IMG/VR virus record: IMGVR_UViG_3300036792_000213
Span: 1 to 39,210 of that record
Strand: one strand, 5' to 3'
Length of the DNA stretch: 39,210 bases
DNA from: a virus
Shown here piece by piece: positions 15,908 to 22,605 of the stretch (position 1 is its first letter; each line of letters begins with the position of its first letter). Below the pieces are notes generated by a model that was given only the letters and a program-made list of their open reading frames with translations, had not been told where the DNA came from and made no database searches. A program made the translations under genes and the position numbers.

Positions 15908-16233
15908 TGAGCATTAACATAACTACCCTGACTTGGGCTGATGATCTACAGCCGGGAAGTACTCCCTGGGATCTGCTCACTAGTACAGACGGATGGGTTC
16001 GCGTTGTAAACCACGGTCCTTGCCCTGTCTGCGTTAGCCAGGTTCCTGTTTCCGTTTATCATCCCCCTACTGAACTGGCTGTCTTCGCTGGGGTTACTCT
16101 TCGGCAGGGAGAATCCGTCCTAGTTCCTTCCGACGATGGAACTAGCGGCACCCGAGTTAGCATACGGGTAGTCACGGACACATTTCTAACCAGTAGTGCT
16201 CAGGCAGTAGATGTAATTGCGAACGGAGGATAA
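15907..16233 (+). CDS. Small beta-rich protein of unknown function
   Basis: A 108-residue protein, Val/Thr/Ser-rich with strong beta propensity (GWVRVVNHGPCPVCVSQV; ESVLVPSDDGTSGTRVSIRV). It contains a CPVC pair that could form a disulfide or metal site. No membrane segment is seen. ATG overlaps the previous stop as TAATG. The location beside adhesin genes suggests a small virion-associated beta-sandwich, but no family is recognised. Confidence 0.55.
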   Translation: MSINITTLTWADDLQPGSTPWDLLTSTDGWVRVVNHGPCPVCVSQVPVSVYHPPTELAVFAGVTLRQGESVLVPSDDGTSGTRVSIRVVTDTFLTSSAQAVDVIANGG

Positions 16234-16236
16234 CTA

Positions 16237-16668
16237 ATGCCTACCAGCGGCCTTGATTCTACCCAGGCACCTCATATCCTGGATGCAATGACCGGCAAGA
16301 CTGCCCTTACCGCCTGGAGTGGTACTACCGGCAAGCTCAAGCTTCAGAACAGCACAGGCTCGGAAACAGCTGACGGCACGGAAATTTCCGGTGGTTCTTA
16401 CCCCGCTGGCGGTATCGTGTACACCGTATCGACCACGTTCGGCGCTGCTTCGTACTCCACCAACGTAACCTCGGCCACTAACTCGGTAAACCCTATTACC
16501 CAGGCTTCCATGCCGACTGTGGGTTCGCCGGGAGTTACTTACGCCACTATTTACGACGCAGGAGCTGTTCGCTGGTGGTGGGGTGCTCTTACGACACCTG
16601 TTCTCACCAACTCTGGTGACACGCTTACCTTCGCTACGTCCTCCATAGTTGTTCAGCTGAACATGTAA
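16237..16668 (+). CDS. Putative virion protein, decoration/fibre-like
   Basis: A 143-residue Thr/Ser/Gly/Ala-rich protein. Its layout resembles small phage structural proteins with a GTE-x-SGGSY-type segment (here DGTEISGGSYPAGG) and a C-terminal WWWGALTTPVLTNSGDTLTF strand pair that I associate with tail-fibre or decoration proteins of diverse phages. That family link is from memory of the motif pattern only. GGAGGATAA precedes the ATG at short spacing. It ends the adhesin block, directly before an AT-rich spacer and the connector gene. Confidence 0.55.
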   Translation: MPTSGLDSTQAPHILDAMTGKTALTAWSGTTGKLKLQNSTGSETADGTEISGGSYPAGGIVYTVSTTFGAASYSTNVTSATNSVNPITQASMPTVGSPGVTYATIYDAGAVRWWWGALTTPVLTNSGDTLTFATSSIVVQLNM

Positions 16669-16771
16669 TCTCGCGCTTTTTCAAAAATTTAATAAAAATG
16701 CCCTATGGAGGGTGGGCGGTAGCCTGCCCAAAAGTAGTTTTCAGCGGTACTCTGAATTTGAGGAGGCTGCC
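16669..16771 (+). promoter_or_regulatory. AT-rich spacer with hairpin before the connector gene
   Basis: The spacer begins with an unusually AT-rich island (16677-16699, including TTTAATAAAAAT) in an otherwise GC-rich genome, a plausible promoter. A hairpin at 16713-16730 (TGGGCGG / CCTGCCCA, loop TAGC) is followed by short A and T runs and could be a weak terminator or leader structure. AGGAGG just before ATG 16772 is a strong ribosome site. It separates adhesin genes from head-tail joining genes. Confidence 0.4.
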
Positions 16772-17761
16772 ATGTCGGGTGATGTACATCTGCCGGTTTA
16801 CTACGCCAATGCGGCTGAGGCAATTCCCGTTACTCCGGTACTGTTCGTTAATGCTGCCGGTACTGCTACCGATCCTACGCTAGTACAGTGCGTAGTCACT
16901 GATCCTACGGGCACCTCCACCACGTACAACTACAACGGCTCGCCGCCTAACAACATCGTCACCCGCTCTGGTACCGGCGCTTACGCGCTGAAGCTCACCG
17001 GACTCACCCTCGGCGGCCTTTACACATTCGTCTGGATCGGTACCGGAGCCACCGTCAACCAGGTAACTCCCGGCACGTTCCGCCTGATCCCGATCTCTGA
17101 TATCGGCTCGGCTGGAATGCAGTTCTGGTACGCGTCGATGGAAGAGCTGAAGTCCCGCCTCCAGATCACCGACACCAACGACGATCACGAGATCCAGCTC
17201 GTTCTTCACACGGTGACTGACTGGATCAACACTTACTGCGGCCGACATTTCTACCAGATCACCGAAGCCCGTACTTACCGGCCTGACAATGTGTGGACCC
17301 TGCACATCGATGATCTGGTTACTGCCACAAGCGTTGACCTGGACTACGACGGTGACGGTGTTTACGAAGTCCACTGGGTACAGGACGTTAACTACCAGCT
17401 CCTGCGTTACGACGGCAACTACAACAAGAACGACATGGGCATTCAGCGGCCGAACAACTACCTCCAGGTGACTTCGGGTAACGGGACTTCCAATCCTGCG
17501 GGCGGACAGTGGCTGCCGTGGCTGTGGCCGTTCACCCGTCAGAACCGTGTCCAGATAACAGGTACGTGGGGCTGGCCGCAGATCCCGCCGAACGTTTCCC
17601 AGGCTGCCCTGATTATGGCTGCTGACATGTTCAAGGCTAAGGACGCACCGTGGGGAATTGCCGGATTTGGAGAACTCGGGCTCGTTAAAACTCAGGCCAG
17701 CCCGATGATCGTGGAACTCCTGCGCGGGTACGTCAACGTAAACAACAAAGTCGGCGTATAG
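16772..17761 (+). CDS. Head-tail connector, gp6-like, with Ig-like N-domain
   Basis: A 329-residue protein. Residues from about 117 match the HK97 gp6-like/adaptor connector family: ASMEELKSRLQITDTNDD leading to LVLHTVTDWINTYCGRHFYQ, then a beta-rich middle and a C-terminal helix (NVSQAALIMAADMFKAKD). These form the ring below the portal. Residues 1-106 add an Ig-like or beta-sandwich domain (PVTPVLFVNAAGTATDPTLV; GAYALKLTGLTLGGLYTFVW) not usual in short connectors. The start ATG 16772 follows AGGAGG; an upstream ATG at 16712 has no such site. It anchors the head-tail joining block. Confidence 0.72.
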   Translation: MSGDVHLPVYYANAAEAIPVTPVLFVNAAGTATDPTLVQCVVTDPTGTSTTYNYNGSPPNNIVTRSGTGAYALKLTGLTLGGLYTFVWIGTGATVNQVTPGTFRLIPISDIGSAGMQFWYASMEELKSRLQITDTNDDHEIQLVLHTVTDWINTYCGRHFYQITEARTYRPDNVWTLHIDDLVTATSVDLDYDGDGVYEVHWVQDVNYQLLRYDGNYNKNDMGIQRPNNYLQVTSGNGTSNPAGGQWLPWLWPFTRQNRVQITGTWGWPQIPPNVSQAALIMAADMFKAKDAPWGIAGFGELGLVKTQASPMIVELLRGYVNVNNKVGV

Positions 17762-17768
17762 TTCAGTT

Positions 17769-18011
17769 ATGCGATTCATCTTCGGAGTAGGCAGCCGTCT
17801 GTTCATCTGGGACACCAGCATTTCCAAAGTCGCGATGCGCGTAACGAGCAGTCACGAGGAAGAGGACGACGGGGAAGAGTTCAAGGAAGCACCGCCGATG
17901 GACCCGCACAGCACGAACGGTGCTCACATGGAGATCTCTCCTTCAGTTATGTTCGACACGGGGAAGGCACGAAGGATGGGGTTCCATGGCAGCGAAGGCA
18001 TCAGCAGCTAA
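17769..18011 (+). CDS. Small acidic protein in the joining region
   Basis: An 80-residue protein with no recognised family. The N-terminal 25 residues are hydrophobic and beta-like (MRFIFGVGSRLFIWDTSISK). The middle is strongly acidic (EEEDDGEEFKE) and the end is basic. It overlaps the start of the next gene by 26 nt. No good ribosome site precedes the ATG, only 7 nt after the connector stop, so coupling by re-initiation is likely. By position it might be a head-closure component, but it is shorter than known stoppers. Confidence 0.5.
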   Translation: MRFIFGVGSRLFIWDTSISKVAMRVTSSHEEEDDGEEFKEAPPMDPHSTNGAHMEISPSVMFDTGKARRMGFHGSEGISS

Positions 18012-18966
18012 GAAGACCGCCAAGGGCGTCAAGAACTCGAAGACTACCAAAGCCAACAGCGGCTTTACGTCTGCACAGAACCAGGCGTACCGGGCTGCTT
18101 ACACCGCTGCTGTCAAGAACGCTAACCTCCGGGCCAAGGCGAACACTCTCGCAAAGCGCAGGCTCCAGTCGTCGGCAGCGCTGGCAGCGAAACGAATTCA
18201 GGCGGTAGCCAACCGGACAAAACCTTCCGGTATACGCGCGACTTACCTACAGGCCAAGTACGGGGCACAGTACCTGGGGCCTATCGGGTACCCTGTCCGC
18301 CGCCGTCTGTTTTCTCAGAAATCTACGACAGCCTACCTCCAGAGCCGGTACGGGAAGCAGACCTTCAGGTTCACCGCGCAGACCAGCAGGATTACCCGGT
18401 ACCCCAAGCGTAAAAAAGGAAGAGTCGTAGCCGCAGCCAAGCCTGCCGTACGCAAGTCTGTAACCGGGAGGACTGCGTACGCAACTTCGGTAGGAAGAAT
18501 CGCCGCCCGTCGTGTCCCCGCGAAGCAGAAAGTTGTGTCCAAGACCCGGACAGCTTCCGGGCTAACCCCTGCGGTTAACGCTGAGTGGATCACGGCAGGC
18601 AACGACCTGGGGATCGACAACTGCGTAGCAGTAGCTATAGCCAACCACCGGCTGCTTCACACAGGCCACAGGCTCACCGACGACGTGATACGGGACATGG
18701 ACCATTTTGCCGGGCGCAGACTGGACTTTGCTATCTACTGTCTCTACTGGGACCGCCTGCTGTTCGATGAATTCCGGATAGAAGACTACGACTCCGTAGA
18801 CCCGATCAAAGCCTGTCCTGGACTGATCGTAGGATTTGATACTCCCAGGGGTCCTCACTGCGGCGTGCTATTGCCGGATAATAAGGTGATAAGCTGGGGC
18901 GAAGTTATTCCCCTTGACGCCGAGATAGAGGAGGCGTGGTTCGTAAAGTGGACAGTAACCCGATAG
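17986..18966 (+). CDS. Basic histone-like N-domain fused to cysteine-peptidase-like domain
   Basis: A 326-residue protein. Residues 1-190 are extremely Lys/Arg/Ala-rich, like histone H1 tails (MAAKASAAKKTAKG at the start), with two YLQ-x2-YG-type repeats (TYLQAKYGAQYL near 87 and AYLQSRYGKQTF near 117). Residues 200-326 form a separate domain with DNCVAVAIANH (Cys213), PHCGVLLPD (His291), ISWGE (Glu306) and a closing EEAWFVKW. That order suggests a papain/NlpC-like cysteine hydrolase fold and recalls actinobacterial proteins ending SWGE then EEAW. Catalysis is inferred, not proven. GAAGGATGG precedes ATG 17986. It sits between connector and tail terminator genes. DNA binding by the basic part is a guess. 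Confidence 0.6.
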   Translation: MAAKASAAKKTAKGVKNSKTTKANSGFTSAQNQAYRAAYTAAVKNANLRAKANTLAKRRLQSSAALAAKRIQAVANRTKPSGIRATYLQAKYGAQYLGPIGYPVRRRLFSQKSTTAYLQSRYGKQTFRFTAQTSRITRYPKRKKGRVVAAAKPAVRKSVTGRTAYATSVGRIAARRVPAKQKVVSKTRTASGLTPAVNAEWITAGNDLGIDNCVAVAIANHRLLHTGHRLTDDVIRDMDHFAGRRLDFAIYCLYWDRLLFDEFRIEDYDSVDPIKACPGLIVGFDTPRGPHCGVLLPDNKVISWGEVIPLDAEIEEAWFVKWTVTR

Positions 18967-19157
18967 ATCCTGAGACTGAGCAGGAGATCAAAGCCGCTAT
19001 GGACCAGGCTGTAAGAGACGCCAGCGATGACGGTATCAAAGACGTTGCCGGTTACATGCGCCGCTCTTACAAGGCATTCAAGTCAGAGGGCTTTTCCCGC
19101 AGGCAGGCGTTTATCTTTACGCTCGCTCTCTTCCACAACCTCCTCGACCGTGGCTAG
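18936..19157 (+). CDS. Small helical protein in the joining region
   Basis: A 73-residue, mainly helical protein (ETEQEIKAAMDQAVRDAS; YMRRSYKAFKSEGFSRRQAF) with a hydrophobic end (FIFTLALFHNLLD). No family is recognised. Two GTG starts are possible, 18936 and 18948; GAGGAGG lies too close to the first and rather far from the second. It overlaps the end of the previous gene by about 30 nt and the next start by 8 nt. Helical small proteins here may aid joining or tail initiation; that is inference. Confidence 0.55.
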   Translation: MVRKVDSNPIDPETEQEIKAAMDQAVRDASDDGIKDVAGYMRRSYKAFKSEGFSRRQAFIFTLALFHNLLDRG

Positions 19158-19608
19158 CGTATCCGCTGTCAGGCAGGCCCTGGCTACCCAGATTCAGACG
19201 CTCACCGGGCTTAGCATGAACCCGAGAATGCCTGACCAGATCAATCCTCCGCAGGGCGTTATCCTGCCCGGCACTCCTTATGCCAAGTACGGCATCACCC
19301 TGGGCGAGTCTGTAATGGGCCTTCCGCACGCGGTACCTGTGCCTGCCGAACTCCAGCTGGTAATCGCTGTGTTCGTGTCTCGTGCACCGTCTCTGGAGCG
19401 CGCACAGCAGACTGTGGATTCCTACCTGGGATTCGAGCCGTCTGAAACCCTGTCTATCCCGATGGCTCTTCTCCACGACCCTACTCTCGGCGGCATTGTC
19501 GAGTACTGCGAGCCTTTGCTGGTACAGGGATACGGTGACATTGAGATCGCCGGTCAGACATACTTCCAGGGGCGAATCCTGACCACCGTATCTGTCACTC
19601 AGAGTTAA
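19150..19608 (+). CDS. Putative tail terminator protein
   Basis: A 152-residue protein with the layout of siphophage tail terminator (gpU/gp37-like) proteins. An N-terminal helix (VSAVRQALATQIQTL) is followed by a GLSMNPRMPDQINPPQGVI loop and a beta sheet (ELQLVIAVFVSRAPS). Then come a second helix (ERAQQTVDSYLGF) and final strands ending in GRILTTVSVTQS. Such proteins form a ring that caps the tail tube. The GTG start at 19150 overlaps the previous stop by 8 nt; a longer open frame upstream reads through the previous gene and has no support. Position before the major tail protein agrees. Confidence 0.7.
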   Translation: MASVSAVRQALATQIQTLTGLSMNPRMPDQINPPQGVILPGTPYAKYGITLGESVMGLPHAVPVPAELQLVIAVFVSRAPSLERAQQTVDSYLGFEPSETLSIPMALLHDPTLGGIVEYCEPLLVQGYGDIEIAGQTYFQGRILTTVSVTQS

Positions 19609-19616
19609 GGAGCGTA

Positions 19617-19895
19617 ATGGGCTGGGCTAGCGGCGGAGGGATCTTCGACCCGGTGTGCGAGGTAATGCAGACATCGCATCTCTGGCCGATAACTAAGAAA
19701 AAGATCCTGGTCGCCTTGATCACGGCTCTTCAGGACGGCGACTGGGACACCGAAGGCGAGAGCCTGGACGCTTTTGCTGACGACCCGGTTGTCGTAGAGG
19801 CGTTCAAGGAGTGCGGAGTCTACCTGTGGGGCACGCCTGAATACGACGAAGCTTACGGTGAGAACTCGGTTGAAGAGAAGATGCGGGAGAAGTAA
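19617..19895 (+). CDS. Conserved small acidic protein
   Basis: A 92-residue acidic protein. It has an N-terminal MGWASGGGIFDPV opening, a helix (TKKKILVALITALQDGD), a WDTEGESLDAFADDPVVVEAF segment and an acidic tail. The pattern resembles small proteins I recall from many actinobacterial genomes and phages, of unknown function. TTAAGGAGCG provides a good ribosome site. It overlaps the next glycosyltransferase start as TAATG, so the two are probably co-translated. Confidence 0.65.
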   Translation: MGWASGGGIFDPVCEVMQTSHLWPITKKKILVALITALQDGDWDTEGESLDAFADDPVVVEAFKECGVYLWGTPEYDEAYGENSVEEKMREK

Positions 19896-20983
19896 TGCGT
19901 ATCCTGATGGTCCACCCTGGCCCGGAGTTCTCCGTAGCCGACGTATTCAACGGCTGGAAAAGAGCGTTCGAAAAGCAGGGTCACGAGGTAGCTGTATTCA
20001 ATACGAACGACCGTTTGAGCTTTTACGACCAGGTTTCCATCCCTGACTTCGGAGCTGAGGCTGATCCGGCTACCGGCCTTATCCCGATGCGCAAGGCGAT
20101 GACTAAGGAAGATGCTGTAACCGCGTCGATGCAGGGGCTGACACACGACCTGTACCAGTTCTGGCCGCACATGGTGTTCTTCGTATCGGCGTTCTTCACC
20201 CCCGCGTGGGTTATGGACTTGATCAGGCAGCGCCGTCACAGACTAGTCATCCTGCATACCGAGTCCCCTTACCAGGATGACGAGCAGCTGATGCGTGCCC
20301 AGTACGCGCACCTTAACCTGCTGAACGACCCGGTGAACCTGGACGAGTACGCTTACCTGGCCCCGGCTATGTACATGCCTCACTCTTACGACCCGGAGAT
20401 TCACTACCCGACCGTAGACAAGTTCAAAAGCATAGACTTCACGTTCATCGGCACTATGTTCGACTCGCGGCGGAAGTTCTTCGAGGATCTGGTAGCCCAC
20501 TGGAAGATATCCGGCGAGCTGAAAGACATGGACTTCGCTTTCGGCGGTGCTGCCATGGACGGTACGCACATGGACGGCTCTCCGCTGCTTGATTACCTTT
20601 GCCACCCGCGCGGAGAAGCCGTAGACAACGAAGTAACCGCCGACACGTACCGCAAGTCCAAGGTGGGCATCAACTTCTACCGCCGGGAAGCTGAAGACGG
20701 CCACGAAGGCGAAGGCTGGGCTATCGGGCCGCGCGAGGTGGAGTTGGCTGCCTGCGGTATTCCGTGGATCAGGGACGCCCGTGGAGAGTCCGACGAGCTG
20801 TTTCCGTTCCTGCCCACGTTCAGCGACCCCGGTGAAGCTTTCGACCTGCTGCGCTGGTACCTGGAGCATGACACTCAGCGGTACGAGCTGGGCCAGAAAG
20901 CGCGGGCAGCTATCGCAGACCGTACATTCGACAACCACGCTGCTTTTCTCATGAAGGAAATGGAGAAGTTCGGACTGCTATGA
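19895..20983 (+). CDS. Glycosyltransferase, CgeB/GT4-like, among tail genes
   Basis: A 362-residue predicted GT-B enzyme. The N-domain opens MRILMVHPGPEFSVADVF and continues to a FVSAFFTPAWVMDLI strand region and LVILHTESPYQDDEQL. The C-domain has KVGINFYRREAED, then GPREVELAACGIPWIRDARG and LFPFLPTFSDPGEAFDLL, matching the Glyco_trans_1_2 (CgeB-like) end. It probably transfers a sugar to a protein or other cytoplasmic acceptor. ATG overlaps the previous TAA, and its TGA overlaps the next ATG. Its position between the tail terminator and major tail protein genes, far from the sugar cassette, suggests a virion protein acceptor expressed at the same time; this is inference. Confidence 0.8.
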   Translation: MRILMVHPGPEFSVADVFNGWKRAFEKQGHEVAVFNTNDRLSFYDQVSIPDFGAEADPATGLIPMRKAMTKEDAVTASMQGLTHDLYQFWPHMVFFVSAFFTPAWVMDLIRQRRHRLVILHTESPYQDDEQLMRAQYAHLNLLNDPVNLDEYAYLAPAMYMPHSYDPEIHYPTVDKFKSIDFTFIGTMFDSRRKFFEDLVAHWKISGELKDMDFAFGGAAMDGTHMDGSPLLDYLCHPRGEAVDNEVTADTYRKSKVGINFYRREAEDGHEGEGWAIGPREVELAACGIPWIRDARGESDELFPFLPTFSDPGEAFDLLRWYLEHDTQRYELGQKARAAIADRTFDNHAAFLMKEMEKFGLL

Positions 20984-21249
20984 CCCGGTACTATGTAGAC
21001 ATTTCCCCCAGTCTTGTCGAAGCTGTACAGGAAGGGATACAAGGAGGCGAACCCATCTGCCCTGACGGCTGGCGGCTGGTAAAACGGTTCGGTCCCCGAA
21101 GCAAACTGACGGAACGCTGGATCGTAGAAGACGACGAAGCCGGAGACGAGTACGAGGACATGCTTGTCATGCCTATCTTCACGATGACACTGATCGGTGA
21201 AGGCCCCGAGTACGTGACTACTGTCAGTGACCGGGAAATCGTCCAGTAA
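20980..21249 (+). CDS. Small unknown protein downstream of glycosyltransferase
   Basis: An 89-residue protein of unrecognised family. Basic and hydrophobic residues fill the first half (GWRLVKRFGPRSKLTERW), an acidic loop the middle (EDDEAGDEYEDM), and two likely beta strands the end (LVMPIFTMTLIG; EYVTTVSDREIVQ). ATG overlaps the glycosyltransferase stop as ATGA, so translation is coupled. It ends the transcript-like run before a structured spacer. No function assigned. Confidence 0.6.
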   Translation: MTRYYVDISPSLVEAVQEGIQGGEPICPDGWRLVKRFGPRSKLTERWIVEDDEAGDEYEDMLVMPIFTMTLIGEGPEYVTTVSDREIVQ

Positions 21250-21313
21250 ATCTTTGCTTTCTCTGCACAGCTTCTCAATGAGAAGTGAAGATTCAAATAG
21301 CTAATGTTCATAT
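21250..21313 (+). promoter_or_regulatory. Hairpin leader and leaderless promoter candidate
   Basis: A 6-bp hairpin CTTCTC-AAT-GAGAAG is at 21271-21285. An outer pair AATCTT (21249-21254) and AAGATT (21288-21293) can enclose it. TAATGT at 21302-21307 fits a -10 hexamer and lies 6 nt before GTG 21314, as in the other leaderless candidates here. The hairpin may be a weak terminator of the upstream run or an operator. Confidence 0.4.
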
Positions 21314-21556
21314 GTGCGAGAACTTCTGCTTACTCCTGAGCTGGCTAAATCCCTGCTTCTCCGGTCGGCTCAGGAGATAGTGAGGTGCAAGCGGCTTGTC
21401 TGGCTGCTGGAGCATTATCCTGAACTAAACGGCACTACAATTCATTTCGGAGATGACGGCACTCTGCTGGACGGGCATCACAGGTGCACAGTGGTAATGC
21501 TGACAGGAATATCCCTGAAAGTTTTCGCTGAAGACCAGCCTTATCACATGGAATAA
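21314..21556 (+). CDS. Small ParB-like (DGHHR) protein
   Basis: An 80-residue protein. The first half is helical (TPELAKSLLLRSAQEIVRC). The second half has TTIHFGDDGTLLDGHHRCTV, which resembles the ParB/Srx-type DGHHR-containing core used by ParB-like nucleotide-binding domains. It is much shorter than chromosome-partition ParB and lacks a DNA-binding part, so partition is unlikely. The GTG start has no ribosome site but a TAnnnT box 6 nt upstream. It sits alone between the tail-assembly run and the major tail protein. Function unknown. Confidence 0.55.
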   Translation: MRELLLTPELAKSLLLRSAQEIVRCKRLVWLLEHYPELNGTTIHFGDDGTLLDGHHRCTVVMLTGISLKVFAEDQPYHME

Positions 21557-21570
21557 GGCTCTAGCACACT

Positions 21571-21620
21571 GCATATATACGAGCTAACCTAGGAATGGAC
21601 ACACAGACCTATTCTAGGAG
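21571..21620 (+). promoter_or_regulatory. Candidate promoter and SD-occluding repeat before major tail gene
   Basis: TATATA (21574-21579) is a candidate -10 with no clear -35. CTAGGAAT (21589-21596) can pair with ATTCTAG (21611-21617) with one bulge, which would cover the first bases of the TAGGAG ribosome site (21615-21620) of the TTG-started major tail gene. This could tune its translation. Confidence 0.35.
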
Positions 21621-21626
21621 CCTACA

Positions 21627-22061
21627 TTGTCGAGGATTCACGGCAGGAACGGTATCGTTTACCTTGGCGTAAACCCTTCCGACCTTGCGACCCCTATGGC
21701 CTTTCTTTCCGACTGGTCGATTAACTTCACCGTTGCGAAGGTTGACGTTACCTGCATGGGTGACCAGAACCTTATCTGGGTAGCCGGTCTGCCTGACGCT
21801 TCCGGTGACTTCTCCGGCTTCTTCGACACTGCCACCGCGCAGACTTACGTCGCTGCCCAGGACGGACTCCCGCGTAACTTCTATCTCTACCCGTCCACTC
21901 TGGGAACTCAGGGCGCGAACCCCGGCCAGTATTTCTTTGGCCAGATCCTGCCTGATTATTCCCTCGCTGGTGGAGTTTCCGCTGCCGTGTCGCTCAAGTC
22001 CACCTGGAACGCGGCTTCGCGTATCTCCAGGTACCCTGTCAGCGGTATTACCGGCTCCTAG
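21627..22061 (+). CDS. Major tail (tube) protein
   Basis: A 144-residue protein that fits a tail-tube subunit. It opens with RNGIVYLGVNPSDLATPM and continues DWSINFTVAKVDVTCMGDQN, the pattern of actinophage tube proteins that contain FxVDxxxVTxxGDxN-like strands. It ends in strand pairs (QILPDYSLAGGVSAAVSLKS). Position immediately before the chaperone pair and tape measure agrees. The TTG start is set by TAGGAG 6 nt upstream. It is the only gene in the region bracketed by its own candidate promoter and by a strong terminator, as expected for a protein needed in hundreds of copies. Confidence 0.8.
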   Translation: MSRIHGRNGIVYLGVNPSDLATPMAFLSDWSINFTVAKVDVTCMGDQNLIWVAGLPDASGDFSGFFDTATAQTYVAAQDGLPRNFYLYPSTLGTQGANPGQYFFGQILPDYSLAGGVSAAVSLKSTWNAASRISRYPVSGITGS

Positions 22062-22067
22062 CCTTCC

Positions 22068-22107
22068 TAGCAAAAGACCATCTTCGGCCGAAGATGGTCT
22101 TTTGCTA
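22068..22107 (+). terminator. Strong palindromic terminator after major tail gene
   Basis: A perfect 38-base inverted repeat at 22069-22106 (19 bases per arm) that extends to 40 bases with an outer T-A pair. The left arm begins AGCAAAAGACC and the right arm ends GGTCTTTTGCT, so the stem base carries an A run on one side and a T run on the other. It would act as a rho-independent terminator in both directions. It lies 7 nt after the major tail stop. Confidence 0.85.
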
Positions 22108-22159
22108 TTCCCAAATAGTGATAGGCTACAAATGCTTACCACTACCGGAGGATTAATCA

Positions 22160-22600
22160 GTGACTACGACCGCTCGTAAGGACCGCGAACTCGCAGCTGT
22201 CCAGCTTGACAAGGCTGACCCTGAAGCGGTCATCGGAAAGGCTGTTATCGGCAAGGTCGTAGTTGACGACGATGCTCCTGTGGACGGCAAGGTAGTAGAG
22301 GGAGACGGCAAGAAATACGACACCGTAGAGCTGACCGGAGAGAAGTTCCGTCTGCGTGAGAAGATCGGCGCTATCGCAATGCTCAAGTGGGGCGCTGCCT
22401 CCGAGATGGATACCGACGACCCGCGTGCCCTGGGTGCTATCTACGCCATGCTCAAGAGCGTCATCCTCAAGGAAGACTGGCACAAGTTCGAGGATCACGC
22501 CCTGGACTCCGACGCTGACGCTGAGGCCCTGCTGGACGTAGTTACCGGCGCTCTGGAGACCATCTCCGGACGCCCTACCGCGCCGTCCTCAGCCTCCTAG
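22160..22600 (+). CDS. Tail assembly chaperone, short form
   Basis: A 146-residue protein in the position of the lambda gpG-type tail chaperone, between tube and tape-measure genes. It is acidic, with an N-terminal Lys/Asp-rich part and a central RLREKIGAIAMLKWGAASEM helix. It ends in a helical DADAEALLDVVTGALETISG, typical of actinophage chaperones. GTG 22160 follows GGAGG at 8 nt. The downstream frame (-1) is open from 22525 to 23016 and encodes the extension, so most ribosomes stop at 22600 and a minority should shift. It is expected to bind the tape measure during tail assembly and to be absent from the virion. Confidence 0.78.
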   Translation: MTTTARKDRELAAVQLDKADPEAVIGKAVIGKVVVDDDAPVDGKVVEGDGKKYDTVELTGEKFRLREKIGAIAMLKWGAASEMDTDDPRALGAIYAMLKSVILKEDWHKFEDHALDSDADAEALLDVVTGALETISGRPTAPSSAS

Positions 22601-22605
22601 GCTGG
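22573..22605 (+). promoter_or_regulatory. Candidate -1 ribosomal frameshift site and stem
   Basis: At CGC CCT ACC (22571-22579) the P-site codon CCT can re-pair as CCC one base back, after which TAC is read in the -1 frame. No classical X-XXY-YYZ heptamer is present between 22525 and 22600. A small hairpin (CAGCC / GGCTG, 22590-22604, loop TCCTA) lies 13 nt downstream and contains the zero-frame stop. Confidence 0.5.

Noticed and set aside
16880-17827. A 315-codon minus-strand frame opposite the connector gene
   Set aside because: It mirrors the connector coding frame, and its Val/Arg-rich translation shows no recognisable domain.
21314-21556. A plasmid-like partition gene (parB)
   Set aside because: Only the DGHHR core is present, without a DNA-binding domain, a ParA partner or centromere-like repeats.
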